A stretch of 64,000 bases of DNA from Castellaniella sp. MT123. GTDB lineage: Bacteria; Pseudomonadota; Gammaproteobacteria; Burkholderiales; Burkholderiaceae_B. The translations under genes were made by a program, and so were the position numbers. Positions 27,476 to 37,279 of this stretch are shown piece after piece; the stretch's first letter is position 1, and every line of letters begins with the position of its first letter. Below the pieces are notes generated by a model that was not told the origin of the DNA, searched no databases, and was given only the letters and a program-made list of their open reading frames with translations. The stretch spans positions 2,232,001 to 2,296,000 of the forward strand of contig NZ_CP154879.1 of NCBI RefSeq assembly GCF_039614765.1. The letters are read 5' to 3'.

Positions 27476-27868
27476 TCAGCGCTTGCTGAACTGCTTCCGA
27501 CGACGGGCCTTGTGGAAGCCGACCTTTTTACGTTCGACTTCGCGGGCATCGCGGGTCACCAGACCCGCCTGCTTGAGCGGCGACTTGAGCGTTTCGTCGT
27601 ATTCGATCAGGGCACGCGTGATGCCGTGACGCACCGCGCCGGCCTGGCCGGATTCACCGCCGCCATGAACGTTGACGTGAAAGTCGAACGATTCCAGGTG
27701 GTTGGTCAGGGCCAGCGGCTGGCGCACGACCATGCGGCCGGTCTCGCGAGCGAAATATTCGTCGACCGGGAGGCCGTTGACGATGATTTTCCCGGTGCCC
27801 TTTTTCAGGAACACTCGCGCCACCGAAGTTTTGCGGCGGCCAGTGCCGTAATTCCAATTACCGATCAT
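27476..27868 (-). CDS. rpsI: 30S ribosomal protein S9
   Basis: 130 residues, full length. It opens [23 protein letters not shown], continues with [20 protein letters not shown], and ends in the conserved [11 protein letters not shown] tail that reaches the P-site tRNA. It is 12 nt downstream of rplM, the universal L13-S9 pair. Confidence 0.99.
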   Translation of the reverse strand: MIGNWNYGTGRRKTSVARVFLKKGTGKIIVNGLPVDEYFARETGRMVVRQPLALTNHLESFDFHVNVHGGGESGQAGAVRHGITRALIEYDETLKSPLKQAGLVTRDAREVERKKVGFHKARRRKQFSKR

Positions 27869-27880
27869 GATGGCCTATCC

Positions 27881-28309
27881 TCAAATATCCAGAGTTTGCG
27901 GCTGCTGCGCGGTATGCGGGTGCTCGGCACCGGCATAGACCTTCAGCTTTTTCGCCATGGCGTAGCCCAGCGGACCCTTCGGGAGCATGCCCTTGACGGC
28001 CTTTTGCAGGGCACGACCGGGGAAGCGCTGCTGCATCTTCTGGAAGTTGGTTTCCGTGATCCCGCCTGGGTAGGTCGAGTGACGGTAGTAGCGCTTGTCC
28101 TGCGCCTTGGCGCCCGTGACAACGAGTTCGGCTGCGTTGACGACGACGATGTAATCGCCCGTATCGACGTGCGGCGTGAATTCGGGTTTGTGCTTGCCAC
28201 GCAGACGGCGTGCGACTTCGCTGGCCACACGGCCGAGGACCTTGCCCTTGGCGTCGATCACAAACCAGTCACGCTTGACTTCATGCGGCTTTGCCACAAA
28301 GGTCTTCAT
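27881..28309 (-). CDS. rplM: 50S ribosomal protein L13
   Basis: 142 residues, full length, starting [20 protein letters not shown] and containing [25 protein letters not shown] and [12 protein letters not shown]. It is the first gene of the rplM-rpsI operon. A directly repeated 12-mer lies in its leader. Confidence 0.99.
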   Translation of the reverse strand: MKTFVAKPHEVKRDWFVIDAKGKVLGRVASEVARRLRGKHKPEFTPHVDTGDYIVVVNAAELVVTGAKAQDKRYYRHSTYPGGITETNFQKMQQRFPGRALQKAVKGMLPKGPLGYAMAKKLKVYAGAEHPHTAQQPQTLDI

Positions 28310-28554
28310 GATGGTGTTCCTGATGAAATGAATGAAAATTTCCGCTGCATTTTTGTCTGCATTTTTGTCATATCCGCCAGGGCTTTATGAAGCAACCACA
28401 GGGGGCCGAAACTGCCCGGCAACCCAGCCCGTACGGATACGATTTCAAACGGAAATCCGACCATTGTACATCAACATTGAAAGACACACGAAACGAAAGC
28501 CAAGAAGGAAACTGATTCCAACCACAATCTCTCGTGAGTCGACTATCTGTCAAC
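28310..28554. other. Intergenic region upstream of rplM with tandem 12-mer
   Basis: About 245 nt without a gene, between the TRAP protein terminator and rplM. It must hold the rplM-rpsI promoter on the minus strand. At 28345-28368 the unit ACAAAAATGCAG (minus strand) occurs twice in perfect tandem, about 36-60 nt before the rplM start codon. The rest is featureless by eye. Confidence 0.6.
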
Positions 28555-28586
28555 AAAAAACGGCGCCCCGATCGGAAGGCGCCGTT
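28555..28586 (-). terminator. Rho-independent terminator of the TRAP binding-protein gene
   Basis: A 9-bp GC-rich stem (28559-28567 with 28578-28586) followed on the minus strand by a six-T run, 40 nt past the stop codon. Confidence 0.88.
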
Positions 28587-28625
28587 CTTGTCAGAACCGG
28601 GCCGATCGACGGCCCGATCAGGCTA

Positions 28626-29726
28626 TCACTTCTTCTGACGCGCCAGCGCGGCACCCAGATAATTGTCGTAAGAGCCTTCGGCCACCCGGAACCAGGGCAC
28701 CACGTTGTCGCGGAACGCCATGTAGTTTTCGAAGATTTTCTTGAAGCCCGCGTTCTTGTCGGAAAATTCCTTATAGACATCATTGGACGCCTTGAACGAC
28801 GCGTCCATGACCTCGCGCGGGAAGCTCTTGAGCACGGCGCCGCCGGCAATCAGGCGGCGCAGGGCCTCTGGATTGTGGGCGTCGTAGTCCTCGACCAGTT
28901 TGTTGCCCGCGGCGCGCGACGCAATGTCGATCACCGACTGGTAGGTCTTGGGCAGTTCCGCATAGGCCTTGTCGTTGACGTACAGCGACACCTGGGCGGA
29001 GCCTTCCCACCAGCCCGGGTAGTAGTAGTATTTTGCGACCTTCTGGAAGCCGAGCTTTTCATCGTCCACCGGGCCGACGAATTCCACCGCGTCCAGCGCG
29101 CCCTTTTCCAGGGACGGATAAATGTCACCTGGCGGCACCTGCTGCGGGATCACGCCCATGCGAGACAGGACTTCGCCCGCGAAACCGGCCGTGCGCATCT
29201 TCAAACCCTTCAGGTCCTCGACGGACTTGATTTCCTTTCTGTACCAGCCGCCCATCTGGGTGCCGGTATTGCCCAGGGGGAAGTTGACGATGCCGCGCGG
29301 CGCGAACAGTTCGCGCATCAGCTTCATGCCGTCACCCTGGTACATCCAGGCATTCATCTGGCGCACGTTCAGGCCGAACGGCACCGCCGTGTCGAAGCAG
29401 AACGACGGATCCTTGCCGTAATAGTAATAGGAAGCAGTCTGGCCGCATTCCACTGTGCGGTTGCCCACCGCATCCATGACGCCGTACCCCGGCACCAGTT
29501 CACCGGCTGGGTACAGGCGGATGTTGAAATTGCCGTCGGTCAGTTCCTTGACCATGCTGCAAAACAGCTGCGCCGTGGAAAACAGCGGCGGCAACGACGG
29601 ACCGTAGGTCGATGTCATCTTCCAGTTGATCTGGGGATTGGCCTGCGCGATAGCCGGAGCAGCCACGGCCGCGGTACCCGCGACAGCCCCGAACCCGGCT
29701 TGTTTCAGAAATGCACGACGCTGCAT
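28626..29726 (-). CDS. TRAP transporter substrate-binding protein (DctP family), Tat-exported
   Basis: A 366-residue periplasmic binding protein. The N-terminus MQRRAFLKQAGFGAVAG carries a twin-arginine motif, and cleavage is likely after AIAQA. The DctP-type core is seen in EDLKGLKMRTAGFAGEVLSRMGV and DAVEFVGPVDDEKLG. It resembles the subfamily that binds 2-oxo acids or monocarboxylates. It is an orphan: no dctQ or dctM membrane gene is nearby, so its partner must lie elsewhere. It has its own terminator, and a ~116-nt gap separates it from pmbA. Confidence 0.9.
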   Translation of the reverse strand: MQRRAFLKQAGFGAVAGTAAVAAPAIAQANPQINWKMTSTYGPSLPPLFSTAQLFCSMVKELTDGNFNIRLYPAGELVPGYGVMDAVGNRTVECGQTASYYYYGKDPSFCFDTAVPFGLNVRQMNAWMYQGDGMKLMRELFAPRGIVNFPLGNTGTQMGGWYRKEIKSVEDLKGLKMRTAGFAGEVLSRMGVIPQQVPPGDIYPSLEKGALDAVEFVGPVDDEKLGFQKVAKYYYYPGWWEGSAQVSLYVNDKAYAELPKTYQSVIDIASRAAGNKLVEDYDAHNPEALRRLIAGGAVLKSFPREVMDASFKASNDVYKEFSDKNAGFKKIFENYMAFRDNVVPWFRVAEGSYDNYLGAALARQKK

Positions 29727-29842
29727 GATGATCGTTCTCCCTTGGTGTTCGAATATGAAGATGCTTCACAATATTACACTGTGCGCGCTGCCGCTTCGCA
29801 GAGGCTACGGCGCGCGACTGACCCCGGCCTGGCAGCGGCAGG

Positions 29843-31210
29843 CTACTGGCCAGCCACCGCCATCCGTTCGATCAACACCGAGCCGATGGATTTTGCCCCA
29901 CGCGCATGCACATCAGCCCCCACGGCAACGATCTGACGGAACATGTCGGCCAGATTGCCGGCGATCGTGATTTCGTGCACCGGATGGCGGATCTTGCCGC
30001 CCTGGACCCAATAACCAAAAGCCCCGCGCGAATAATCTCCCGTCACGTAATTCACGCCCTGGCCGATCAGTTCGGTGACCAGCAACCCGGTGTCCATTTT
30101 GCGCAGCATGGCGTCCAGGTCATCAGCCGGATTCGTCAGCCGTGACCGCAAGCTGAGGTTATGCGCCCCCCCCGCATTGCCCGTCGTGGCCATGCCCAGC
30201 TTGCGGGCGGTGTAGGTGGACAGGAAATACCCGTTCAATACTCCGCGATCCACCACCTGGCGCGCCTGCGGCCGTACCCCTTCGGCATCAAAAGGCGAAC
30301 TGCCCTGAGCACCCGGAACATATGGATTTTCGATGACGTCCAGGTGATCCGCCAGGACGGATTTGCCCAGGGAATCCAGCAGGAAACTGGCCTTGCGATA
30401 CAGCGCGCCGCCGCTGGTCGCCTGCACCAGCGCCCCCAGCAGGCCGACGGCCAGGGGTGCCTCGAACAGGACCGGAAAGTGGCCCGTCTTCACGACCCTG
30501 GCGTTCAATCGGGACAAGGCCCGTTCTGCGGCATAGCGGCCCACCAGGGCGGGCGCCGCCAGATCCTGGGCGCGCCGCGCCGAGGTATACCAGAAGTCGC
30601 GCTCCATGCCGTCTCCGCGACCAGCGATGGGCGCGACCGACAGGCTATGGCGCGAATAGGGATAGCCCCCCAGGAAGCCGCGCGAATTGCCCAGGACGAA
30701 ATGGCCTTCCATGGTGTCCAGCGACGCACCTTCGGTGTTGGTGATGCCAGGGCTGGTCGCCAATGCGGCGCGTTCCGCCTGGATAGCCAGGCGCGCCGCG
30801 CCCGCCACGTCGATCGCCCACGGATGATGCAGGTCCAGATCCGGATAATGCTGTGCCAGCTGATCGGCATCCGGCAGGCCGGCAGCGGGATCTTCGGCCG
30901 TGTGCCGGGCGATGTGCCAGGCTGCTTCCACCGTGCGCTGAAGGGCATCCGCGGAGAAGTCGGACGTCGACGCCGAGCCCCGTCGCTGACCGGCGAACAC
31001 TGTGACAGCCAGCGATCGGTCGCGTGTCTGCTCGATGGTTTCCAGCGTCCGTTGGCGCACGGCGACCGACAGCCCCCGGCTTTCGGAGACCTCGGCGGCC
31101 GCGTCCGTGGCGCCCGCCTGGCGCGCACGTCGCAGAGTATCGGTCACCAATTCACGGAACTGGGCCTGCTGGGCTGGAATATCCAGGAAATCATCGGTGT
31201 GTTCGTTCAT
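29843..31210 (-). CDS. pmbA: Metalloprotease PmbA/TldE
   Basis: A 455-residue member of the TldD/TldE (U62) family. GVLNGYFLSTYTARKLGMATTGNAGG and the C-terminal GDYSRGAFGYWVQGGKI are characteristic. It acts with TldD to mature modified peptides and to degrade the CcdA-type antitoxin in E. coli. TldE itself lacks the HExxxH zinc motif, and none is seen here. The start ATG was preferred over a TTG two codons upstream. It is divergent from darP, an arrangement widely conserved in proteobacteria. Confidence 0.94.
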   Translation of the reverse strand: MNEHTDDFLDIPAQQAQFRELVTDTLRRARQAGATDAAAEVSESRGLSVAVRQRTLETIEQTRDRSLAVTVFAGQRRGSASTSDFSADALQRTVEAAWHIARHTAEDPAAGLPDADQLAQHYPDLDLHHPWAIDVAGAARLAIQAERAALATSPGITNTEGASLDTMEGHFVLGNSRGFLGGYPYSRHSLSVAPIAGRGDGMERDFWYTSARRAQDLAAPALVGRYAAERALSRLNARVVKTGHFPVLFEAPLAVGLLGALVQATSGGALYRKASFLLDSLGKSVLADHLDVIENPYVPGAQGSSPFDAEGVRPQARQVVDRGVLNGYFLSTYTARKLGMATTGNAGGAHNLSLRSRLTNPADDLDAMLRKMDTGLLVTELIGQGVNYVTGDYSRGAFGYWVQGGKIRHPVHEITIAGNLADMFRQIVAVGADVHARGAKSIGSVLIERMAVAGQ

Positions 31211-31274
31211 GCGCAATCTGCCGGAGTCGGGACGGTTATGATAGCCAATTGAAAACCATTTTATGCGCTAACTC

Positions 31275-31841
31275 ATGGAAGATCGCCTGCCGGAGGATAG
31301 CTCCGACCTGGATCAACGGCCCAGCAAGTCCCAGGTCAAACGCGACCTGCACGCCCTGCTGGACCTGGGGCGCGAGCTGATCGCCCTGCCTTCCGCCCGA
31401 TTAGCCCAGCTGCCACTGGAAGAATCGCTACGCGAAGCCATCGCCCTGGCCCAGCGCATCCACGCCAACGAAGGCCGCCGCCGGCAAACTCATTATGTCG
31501 GCAAGCTCCTGCGCCGCGCGGACGCCCAGGCGCTGCGCCGCCAGCTGGATGAGTGGTCCAACGGATCCCGGGACCAGACGCGGGCCATGCATCGGCTGGA
31601 AGCCCTGCGCGACCGCCTACTCGACAGCGACGAGGCACTGACCCAACTGCTGGAATCCTTCCCGCAACTGGACATCCAGGCGCTGCGTGCGCAGATTCGC
31701 GCCGCCCGCAAGGAAGCCCGCGACAACACGGCGCTCCCCGAGGGGCGCGAACCGGGCCGCAAACACTACCGCGCCCTGTTCCAGACACTGAAACAACTCG
31801 AGTTCAAGGACGACACGGACGGCCATGCTGGAAACGATTGA
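31275..31841 (+). CDS. darP: Ribosome maturation protein DarP (YjgA, DUF615)
   Basis: 188 residues, all helical and highly charged. It contains the DUF615 blocks [37 protein letters not shown] and [14 protein letters not shown]. The E. coli homologue YjgA associates with large-subunit precursors. Divergence from pmbA supports the call. The last 17 nt overlap the next gene. Confidence 0.95.
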   Translation: MEDRLPEDSSDLDQRPSKSQVKRDLHALLDLGRELIALPSARLAQLPLEESLREAIALAQRIHANEGRRRQTHYVGKLLRRADAQALRRQLDEWSNGSRDQTRAMHRLEALRDRLLDSDEALTQLLESFPQLDIQALRAQIRAARKEARDNTALPEGREPGRKHYRALFQTLKQLEFKDDTDGHAGND

Positions 31842-32484
31842 ACGCACCACAGGCCCGAACCCCACCCACAGCGTGATCTGGCTGCATGGCTTGGGGGCGG
31901 ACGGACACGATTTCGAGCCTGTCGTACCCGAACTGGCCCACCCCGATCTGCCGGACATCCGCTTCGTCTTTCCGCATGCGCCGGTGCGCCCGGTCACCCT
32001 CAACCAGGGCATGTCCATGCGCGCATGGTTCGACCTGTACGGCCTGGATCGCGACGCGCACGAGGACATCGACGGCATCCGGACCACCCGCCACGCCGTC
32101 ACGGATCTGATCGCCCGCGAAGCCGAGCGCGGCATTCCCCAGGAACGCATTGTCCTGGCGGGGTTTTCCCAAGGCTGCGCCATGGCCCTGTACACCGGCC
32201 TGCGGCTGGAACACCGCCTGGCCGGCCTGATCGGCCTGTCGGGCTATCTGCCGCTGCGCAACACCCTGGCGGCGGAACTGCATCCCGCCAATGCCGCGAC
32301 ACCGATCTTCATGGCGCACGGCACTGATGACATGGTCGTGCCGCTGGCGTTTGCCGAAACCAGCCGCGACGCGATGACGCGGCTGGGCTGCGCCGTGGAA
32401 TGGCACACGTATCCGATGCCGCACGGTCTGCATCCCCAGGAACTGGATGATATCCGGATGTTTCTGGTGCGTGTTCTGGGGTAG
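31825..32484 (+). CDS. Carboxylesterase/phospholipase, alpha/beta hydrolase
   Basis: A 219-residue compact esterase of the abhydrolase_2 (EstB-like) family. [13 protein letters not shown] supplies the oxyanion hole. The nucleophile Ser115 is in [10 protein letters not shown], the acid Asp169 in GTDDMVVP and the base His200 in PMPHG. No signal peptide is present, so it is cytosolic. It is predicted to hydrolyse short- to medium-chain acyl esters. It overlaps darP and is probably translationally coupled to it. Confidence 0.92.
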   Translation: MLETIERTTGPNPTHSVIWLHGLGADGHDFEPVVPELAHPDLPDIRFVFPHAPVRPVTLNQGMSMRAWFDLYGLDRDAHEDIDGIRTTRHAVTDLIAREAERGIPQERIVLAGFSQGCAMALYTGLRLEHRLAGLIGLSGYLPLRNTLAAELHPANAATPIFMAHGTDDMVVPLAFAETSRDAMTRLGCAVEWHTYPMPHGLHPQELDDIRMFLVRVLG

Positions 32485-32594
32485 GAAATAGCCTGCAGGC
32501 CACTCCGATGAATCTGGCACAAAATGATCCGCAGGGATCTCTTGGTGCGGTGCATCCCTCCACCTCGCAGCTTGTAAGCCGCTCGGATTCGCCC

Positions 32595-32628
32595 GGCACG
32601 AAATAGCCCGCAGGGGCTATTTCGTGCC
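32595..32628. other. Hairpin containing the stop codon of the GNAT gene
   Basis: A perfect 14-bp inverted repeat (32595-32608 with 32615-32628) with a 6-nt loop. The TAG stop of the minus-strand acetyltransferase gene lies inside one arm. No T-run follows in either direction, so it is more likely a message-stabilising or convergent-end hairpin than a classic terminator. The shorter string GAAATAGCCTGCAGG at 32486-32500 resembles part of it. Confidence 0.5.
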
Positions 32629-35076
32629 CAGGCTCATCCATACCCTTCGCATGCCTGGGTCTTCTTCGTCGGGATCGTTGCGAAACCCCAGGGACGACAT
32701 CAGGCCGAGCATCGCCCGGTTGGTTGCCAGCACAATGCCCTCGATGTAGCTCAGGCTCTGGCGCCGTGCCACACGGATCAGGCTGCGCATGAGTTCCGCG
32801 CCCAGGCCGCGCCGTTGCCAGTCGTCGGCGATCACCAGCGCGTATTCCGCCCCCTGCCCATCTGCATTGCGCAGATAGTGCGCGAACCCGACGATGCGTT
32901 CGCGCAGCAGACCCCGATTTTCCGGATTGGGGACCTGCGCGGTCGCGACCAGGGCGACCTCGCGGTCGTAGTCGATGCGCGTATAGCGCGCCTGCATGCG
33001 CGGCGTGAGCTCGCGCAGCATCGACACGAACCGCATGTAGCGTGACTCGTCGGACAGTCCGCGCACAAATTCCTGCAGCAACGAGGCGTCCTCGGGGCGG
33101 ATAGGGCGCAACAGCCATTCCTGGCCGTTGTCCATCACCATGGAACGTACAAGGCGACGGGGATAGGGGTGGATCGCCATATGCCGATAGGCACGGTTTT
33201 CCGGCCGCTCGCCGTCGTAGTCCGGGTCCAGGCCGATCTGGATGTCGCCCGCGAACAGACTGCTGTCGTCCCACCACAGGGGGTCGATCGACACGCTGCG
33301 GACACCCGGCAGTTCGCTGATGACTTCCGAAATGCGTTCCAGCGATTCGCGCAGTTGTTCGAACACCGCCGGGCTCAATTCGCGTTCCAGCACGCGCGAC
33401 CAGAATTTGCCGCGCTGGATCAGCTGACGGGCCAGATAGTTGTTGAGCGGCGGAAGTTCGATCTCACGATGCGGTGACGCCAGCCGGGCCGTGCGCCCAC
33501 CCGGACCGAACTGGATGTAGGGGCCGAACTGCGCATCCTGGCGCACATGGATGGCCATGGGGATGTTGCGCCGCGCCGGTTCGGGGATGCCTGCCGGGTC
33601 CTCGACCTGGATCGGCACGTGGAAGCAGTCCAGCAGCCAGCGGCAGCTGGGGCGATCCAGTACCGTCCGCCCCGACATGATGGCGTCGCTGAGCAGGGTG
33701 CGCGCCTCGTCCAGGCGTGGCGGCCGATTCAACATTTCGGGTGGCAGGGCCTGCTGTGCCAAGGTCTGGTTGTAGTGATAGGTCGCCAGGATGCCAAAGG
33801 CATTGGCGGCCGCCTCCGGGGTCCGGAATGCCGGCAGGCCGATGGAATCCAGCCGATGCCGTTGGGGACGCATCGACGCATCCCCCAGGAAACAGGAAAT
33901 GATGGGCTTGACTGCCGACTGGGAGAACTGTGCCAGGGCTTCAGCCGCCCCGTCCATGTCCGACAAGGCATCTGGCGCGATCAGCACCAGCACCCCATCG
34001 ACATTGCCGTCCGCCGCCAGCAGCGTCAAGGTTTGCCGCAGGCGTGCCGAATCGAGCGGCGCGTGGCTGATGACGGGATTACCGACGGCGGCGCCGGGTT
34101 CCAGCAACGCGGCGAGATCGCGTCGCGTCTGGGTACCCGGCTCGGCGCGCGACACCGGACCGCCTGACCCGATGGCATCCAGCGCCAGGTGGGCCGCTCC
34201 ATGACCGTTGGAAAACAGTGCAATCCGCCGCCCACGCTGATGTTTGGCGTGCACCAGCACCTTCAGCGCCGAAAACAGCTGGACGAAGAACCGGATACGC
34301 ACGGCGCCGGTGCGCCGCAACAGCGCATCGAACACCGCGTCGGCAGCCGGTTGATGGTCCCCCCCCTGGCGGCCGGCCTTCAGCACGATCACGGGCTTGA
34401 CGCTGGCGGCGGCCATCAGGGCGCTGGTAAAGCGCCGGGAAGAGTCCGCTTCTTCCAGATACAGCACGATGCTGTCCGAACGCGGGTCCATGGACAGGTA
34501 TTCGAGAACGTCGGCCACCGTGACACCCGAGGTGTCGCCCGTGGATACGACGGCGGAGAACCCCAGCTGGATGTCGCCTGCCCAGTCCAACACGGCGGCG
34601 GCCACCATGCGCGACTGGGCGACCAGCGCGACCCTGCCGACCGGCGCGCCCTGCGCATCGAGCCCCAGATTCAGCCCCAGGTGGGGACGCTGGATGCCCA
34701 GCGCGCCAGGCCCGAGGACGAGGCAATCGTTCATCTGCCCCCAGGCCTGGCAGTAAGCGCGGGTTTCCAGAGGATTGGCGGAAGGCGTTTCGTGCGGCAA
34801 CAGGACCAGCGCACGAGGATGATGTGCACGCAGATCGCCGAGCGCAGCCGGCAACCGGGCCGGGTCTATGCACAGCAGGGCCATGTCCAGCCGCTGCCCA
34901 TCCTGAAGGAAGTCCAGCCGCGCCGGCAGTTGCCACTGCCCGTTGGCGCCCACCGGCACGGCGGCGATCCGCCCGCGCAACAGGGTCGGCGGTGCCTGCA
35001 CCACCGGCAGTTCACGGGAACTGAGAACCAGCAAGGAGCGCGGCTCGAACAAAGCCGCCAGACGATGACGCAACAT
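32617..35076 (-). CDS. GNAT acetyltransferase fused to acyl-CoA-synthetase-like domains (Pat/PatZ-like)
   Basis: A 819-residue protein. The N-terminal ~470 residues look like the CoA-binding and succinyl-CoA-ligase-like domains of NDP-forming acyl-CoA synthetases (RLAALFEPRSLLVLS, FSAVVSTGDTSGVTVADVLEYL, IALFSNGHGAAHLALDA). A shortened ATP-grasp-like region follows (QFGPYIQFGPGGRTARL, ELPPLNNYLARQLI). A C-terminal GNAT domain starts at LLRPIRPEDASLLQEF and includes DDWQRRGLGAELM. This is the layout of E. coli PatZ, a protein-lysine acetyltransferase, which has 886 residues. The ATG at 35076 has AGGG upstream; a GTG at 35094 is possible. Acetylation of metabolic enzymes is an inference. Confidence 0.85.
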   Translation of the reverse strand: MLRHRLAALFEPRSLLVLSSRELPVVQAPPTLLRGRIAAVPVGANGQWQLPARLDFLQDGQRLDMALLCIDPARLPAALGDLRAHHPRALVLLPHETPSANPLETRAYCQAWGQMNDCLVLGPGALGIQRPHLGLNLGLDAQGAPVGRVALVAQSRMVAAAVLDWAGDIQLGFSAVVSTGDTSGVTVADVLEYLSMDPRSDSIVLYLEEADSSRRFTSALMAAASVKPVIVLKAGRQGGDHQPAADAVFDALLRRTGAVRIRFFVQLFSALKVLVHAKHQRGRRIALFSNGHGAAHLALDAIGSGGPVSRAEPGTQTRRDLAALLEPGAAVGNPVISHAPLDSARLRQTLTLLAADGNVDGVLVLIAPDALSDMDGAAEALAQFSQSAVKPIISCFLGDASMRPQRHRLDSIGLPAFRTPEAAANAFGILATYHYNQTLAQQALPPEMLNRPPRLDEARTLLSDAIMSGRTVLDRPSCRWLLDCFHVPIQVEDPAGIPEPARRNIPMAIHVRQDAQFGPYIQFGPGGRTARLASPHREIELPPLNNYLARQLIQRGKFWSRVLERELSPAVFEQLRESLERISEVISELPGVRSVSIDPLWWDDSSLFAGDIQIGLDPDYDGERPENRAYRHMAIHPYPRRLVRSMVMDNGQEWLLRPIRPEDASLLQEFVRGLSDESRYMRFVSMLRELTPRMQARYTRIDYDREVALVATAQVPNPENRGLLRERIVGFAHYLRNADGQGAEYALVIADDWQRRGLGAELMRSLIRVARRQSLSYIEGIVLATNRAMLGLMSSLGFRNDPDEEDPGMRRVWMSLGTK

Positions 35077-35182
35077 GAATGAGGCCCTGGACACCCGAAT
35101 ACGGGCTGTCCCTTAAAATACACGATTTCCACCCTGATTCTACAGGGGTTTCTTGACGAATCCCCTGTCGCCGACCATCACC

Positions 35183-36601
35183 ATGACCGTCTCGACCTCG
35201 CGCCCCGTGCGCACGCGCTTCGCGCCTTCCCCCACCGGCTACCTGCACCTGGGAGGCGCCCGCACGGCGCTGTTTTCCTGGGCCTTCGCACGCCACTATG
35301 GCGGCACATTCGTGCTGCGCATCGAGGACACGGACCTGGAACGATCGACACCGGAAGCCGTACAAGCCATTCTGGACGGCATGCGATGGCTGGACCTGCA
35401 GGCCGATGAAGGCCCCTTCTACCAGATGCAGCGCATGGATCGCTACCGCGAGGTCATCGCCGACATGCTGGCGCAGGGTACCGCCTATCATTGCTACAGC
35501 ACCCCTGCGGAAGTCGAGGCCATGCGCGAAAAGGCGCGTGCGCTCGGCGCCAAGCCGCGCTACGACGGCACCTGGCGCCCGGAACCCGGCAAGACCTTGC
35601 CGCCGGTGCCCACAGGCATCAAGCCCGTGGTGCGCTTTCGCAGCCCCCAGGACGGGGTCACCGCCTGGGACGACCTGGTCAAAGGCCCGATCAGCTTCGA
35701 CAACGGCGAACTGGACGATCTGGTCATCGCGCGCCCGGATGGTACGCCGACGTACAACTTCTGCGTCGTGGTGGACGACTGGGACATGAGGATCACCCAC
35801 GTCATCCGTGGCGACGACCATGTCAACAACACGCCGCGCCAGATCAATATCCTGCGGGCGCTGGGTGCCGAACCGCCGTGCTATGGCCACGTCCCGATGA
35901 TTCTGGGGCCGGATGGCGAAAAACTGTCCAAGCGCCACGGCGCCGTCAGCGTGATGGAATACGACAAGCTGGGATACCTGCCGGAAGCCATGGTGAACTA
36001 TCTGGCGCGACTGGGCTGGAGCCACGGCAACGACGAACTCTTCTCGCGCGAACAGTTCGTGGAATGGTTCGATCCCCATCACCTCAGCCGCTCCGCGGCC
36101 CAATGGGACCCGAAAAAACTGAACTGGGTCAATGCGCACGCCCTGCGGCAGCTCAGTCCGGACGACCTGGCGGCCCGCGTGGCACCCCGCATCGCCTCGC
36201 GCGGCGGCGATACGGGCTTTGCCGCATTACCGGCGGTGATGGCGCTGCTGCGCGATCGCAGCGAAACCCTGGAAGACCTGGCTGAAGGCGCCATGCTGTT
36301 CTGCGGCCCCTATGTGCCGGCCGACGCGGCCTTGCGTGCCGAGGTGCTGGACGAACCCGCGCTGGGGCTGCTGCGTGCGTTCCTGGACGGCGCCCAGGGC
36401 CTGGCGGACTGGACCGAGGCGGAACTGGACGCCCAGATCAAGTCGATCCTGAAGGAACACAACGTGAAAATGCCCAAACTGGCCATCCCGCTGCGCGTCG
36501 CCGTGACCGGCCACAAGCACACCCCGGCCATTGGCGCGGTTCTGAACCTGTTGGGCCGCGAGACGGTGCTGACGCGCCTGGCGTCCACGCTGGCGGGCTA
36601 A
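35183..36601 (+). CDS. gltX: Glutamyl-tRNA synthetase
   Basis: A 472-residue class I synthetase. The HIGH-type motif is in [20 protein letters not shown] and the KMSKS-type loop in [31 protein letters not shown] is also conserved. It charges tRNA-Glu, which in this kind of organism also feeds haem synthesis through hemA and the hemL found here. The ATG 35183 was preferred; a TTG ten codons upstream with AGGGG before it cannot be excluded. It is divergent from the acetyltransferase gene. Confidence 0.97.
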   Translation: MTVSTSRPVRTRFAPSPTGYLHLGGARTALFSWAFARHYGGTFVLRIEDTDLERSTPEAVQAILDGMRWLDLQADEGPFYQMQRMDRYREVIADMLAQGTAYHCYSTPAEVEAMREKARALGAKPRYDGTWRPEPGKTLPPVPTGIKPVVRFRSPQDGVTAWDDLVKGPISFDNGELDDLVIARPDGTPTYNFCVVVDDWDMRITHVIRGDDHVNNTPRQINILRALGAEPPCYGHVPMILGPDGEKLSKRHGAVSVMEYDKLGYLPEAMVNYLARLGWSHGNDELFSREQFVEWFDPHHLSRSAAQWDPKKLNWVNAHALRQLSPDDLAARVAPRIASRGGDTGFAALPAVMALLRDRSETLEDLAEGAMLFCGPYVPADAALRAEVLDEPALGLLRAFLDGAQGLADWTEAELDAQIKSILKEHNVKMPKLAIPLRVAVTGHKHTPAIGAVLNLLGRETVLTRLASTLAG

Positions 36602-36619
36602 GCCCACCGGGACCGCAAA

Positions 36620-36653
36620 CCGGACAGCGGCGATCGACCGCCGTCCGGCTTTT
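36620..36653 (+). terminator. Rho-independent terminator of gltX
   Basis: An 11-bp stem with one mismatch (36620-36630 with 36638-36648) and a 7-nt loop, followed by TTTT at 36650-36653. It lies between the converging gltX and a lipoprotein gene and may serve both. Confidence 0.8.
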
Positions 36654-36655
36654 CG

Positions 36656-37144
36656 TCAGAACGGTAGCCGATACCCCGGCGACATGCGGCGTGCCCGCAC
36701 CGTACCGTTGGTGCCCAGCAGGCGCAATTCCGTGGCATCCGCACGCACCACACGATAGCGGTTCGTATAGATCGGATCGTTCAGATTCACCCGGGAACCA
36801 TTGGATTCCAGGGTGCGCAGCACCAGCGTTTCGCCTTCGCGCGACCAGCAGCCGGATTCTTCCAGCCCCTGGGATGGCGCACGCGGCCGCTTGATCTGCT
36901 CGACGTAGCTCATGGTGCCGTCAGGGTTCAAGGTGTAGAGGGTGCGCAACGCGCCCGCCACCCCTTTTTGCGACGTGACCGACAACCAGTTGCCCACCAG
37001 CCTGTCACCCGTCGCGGCGGGCGCGCACGTCGGCGTGGCGATAGAGACGGCGGGAGCCACCGCCGGCTTCGTCGGCGCGCAGGCAGCCAGGCTGCCCAGA
37101 ACGGCAGCGCCGACCGCTGCCATGGAAAGACGAATGAATCGCAT
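36656..37144 (-). CDS. Putative lipoprotein of unknown function
   Basis: 162 residues with a lipoprotein signal peptide (MRFIRLSMAAVGAAVLGSLAAC, lipobox LAAC). The mature part contains LVGNWLSVTSQKGVAGALRTLYTLNPDGTMSY, reminiscent of lipocalin-like or META-type small beta-barrel domains that report how a product departs from a baseline. No family could be named with confidence. The start was moved ten codons inside the longest frame so that the signal peptide begins properly. It converges on gltX. Confidence 0.75.
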   Translation of the reverse strand: MRFIRLSMAAVGAAVLGSLAACAPTKPAVAPAVSIATPTCAPAATGDRLVGNWLSVTSQKGVAGALRTLYTLNPDGTMSYVEQIKRPRAPSQGLEESGCWSREGETLVLRTLESNGSRVNLNDPIYTNRYRVVRADATELRLLGTNGTVRARRMSPGYRLPF

Positions 37145-37279
37145 TGCTTGATTCCTGTACATGACAATTGTCATTCAATACCCCCGCCCCGAGCATGGCC
37201 GATCCCGTGACACAGAAGCATCCGGCCTACAATTTTCATGTCCCTGCACGGTCCGCGGGCAAACGAATATTCTACCGAC

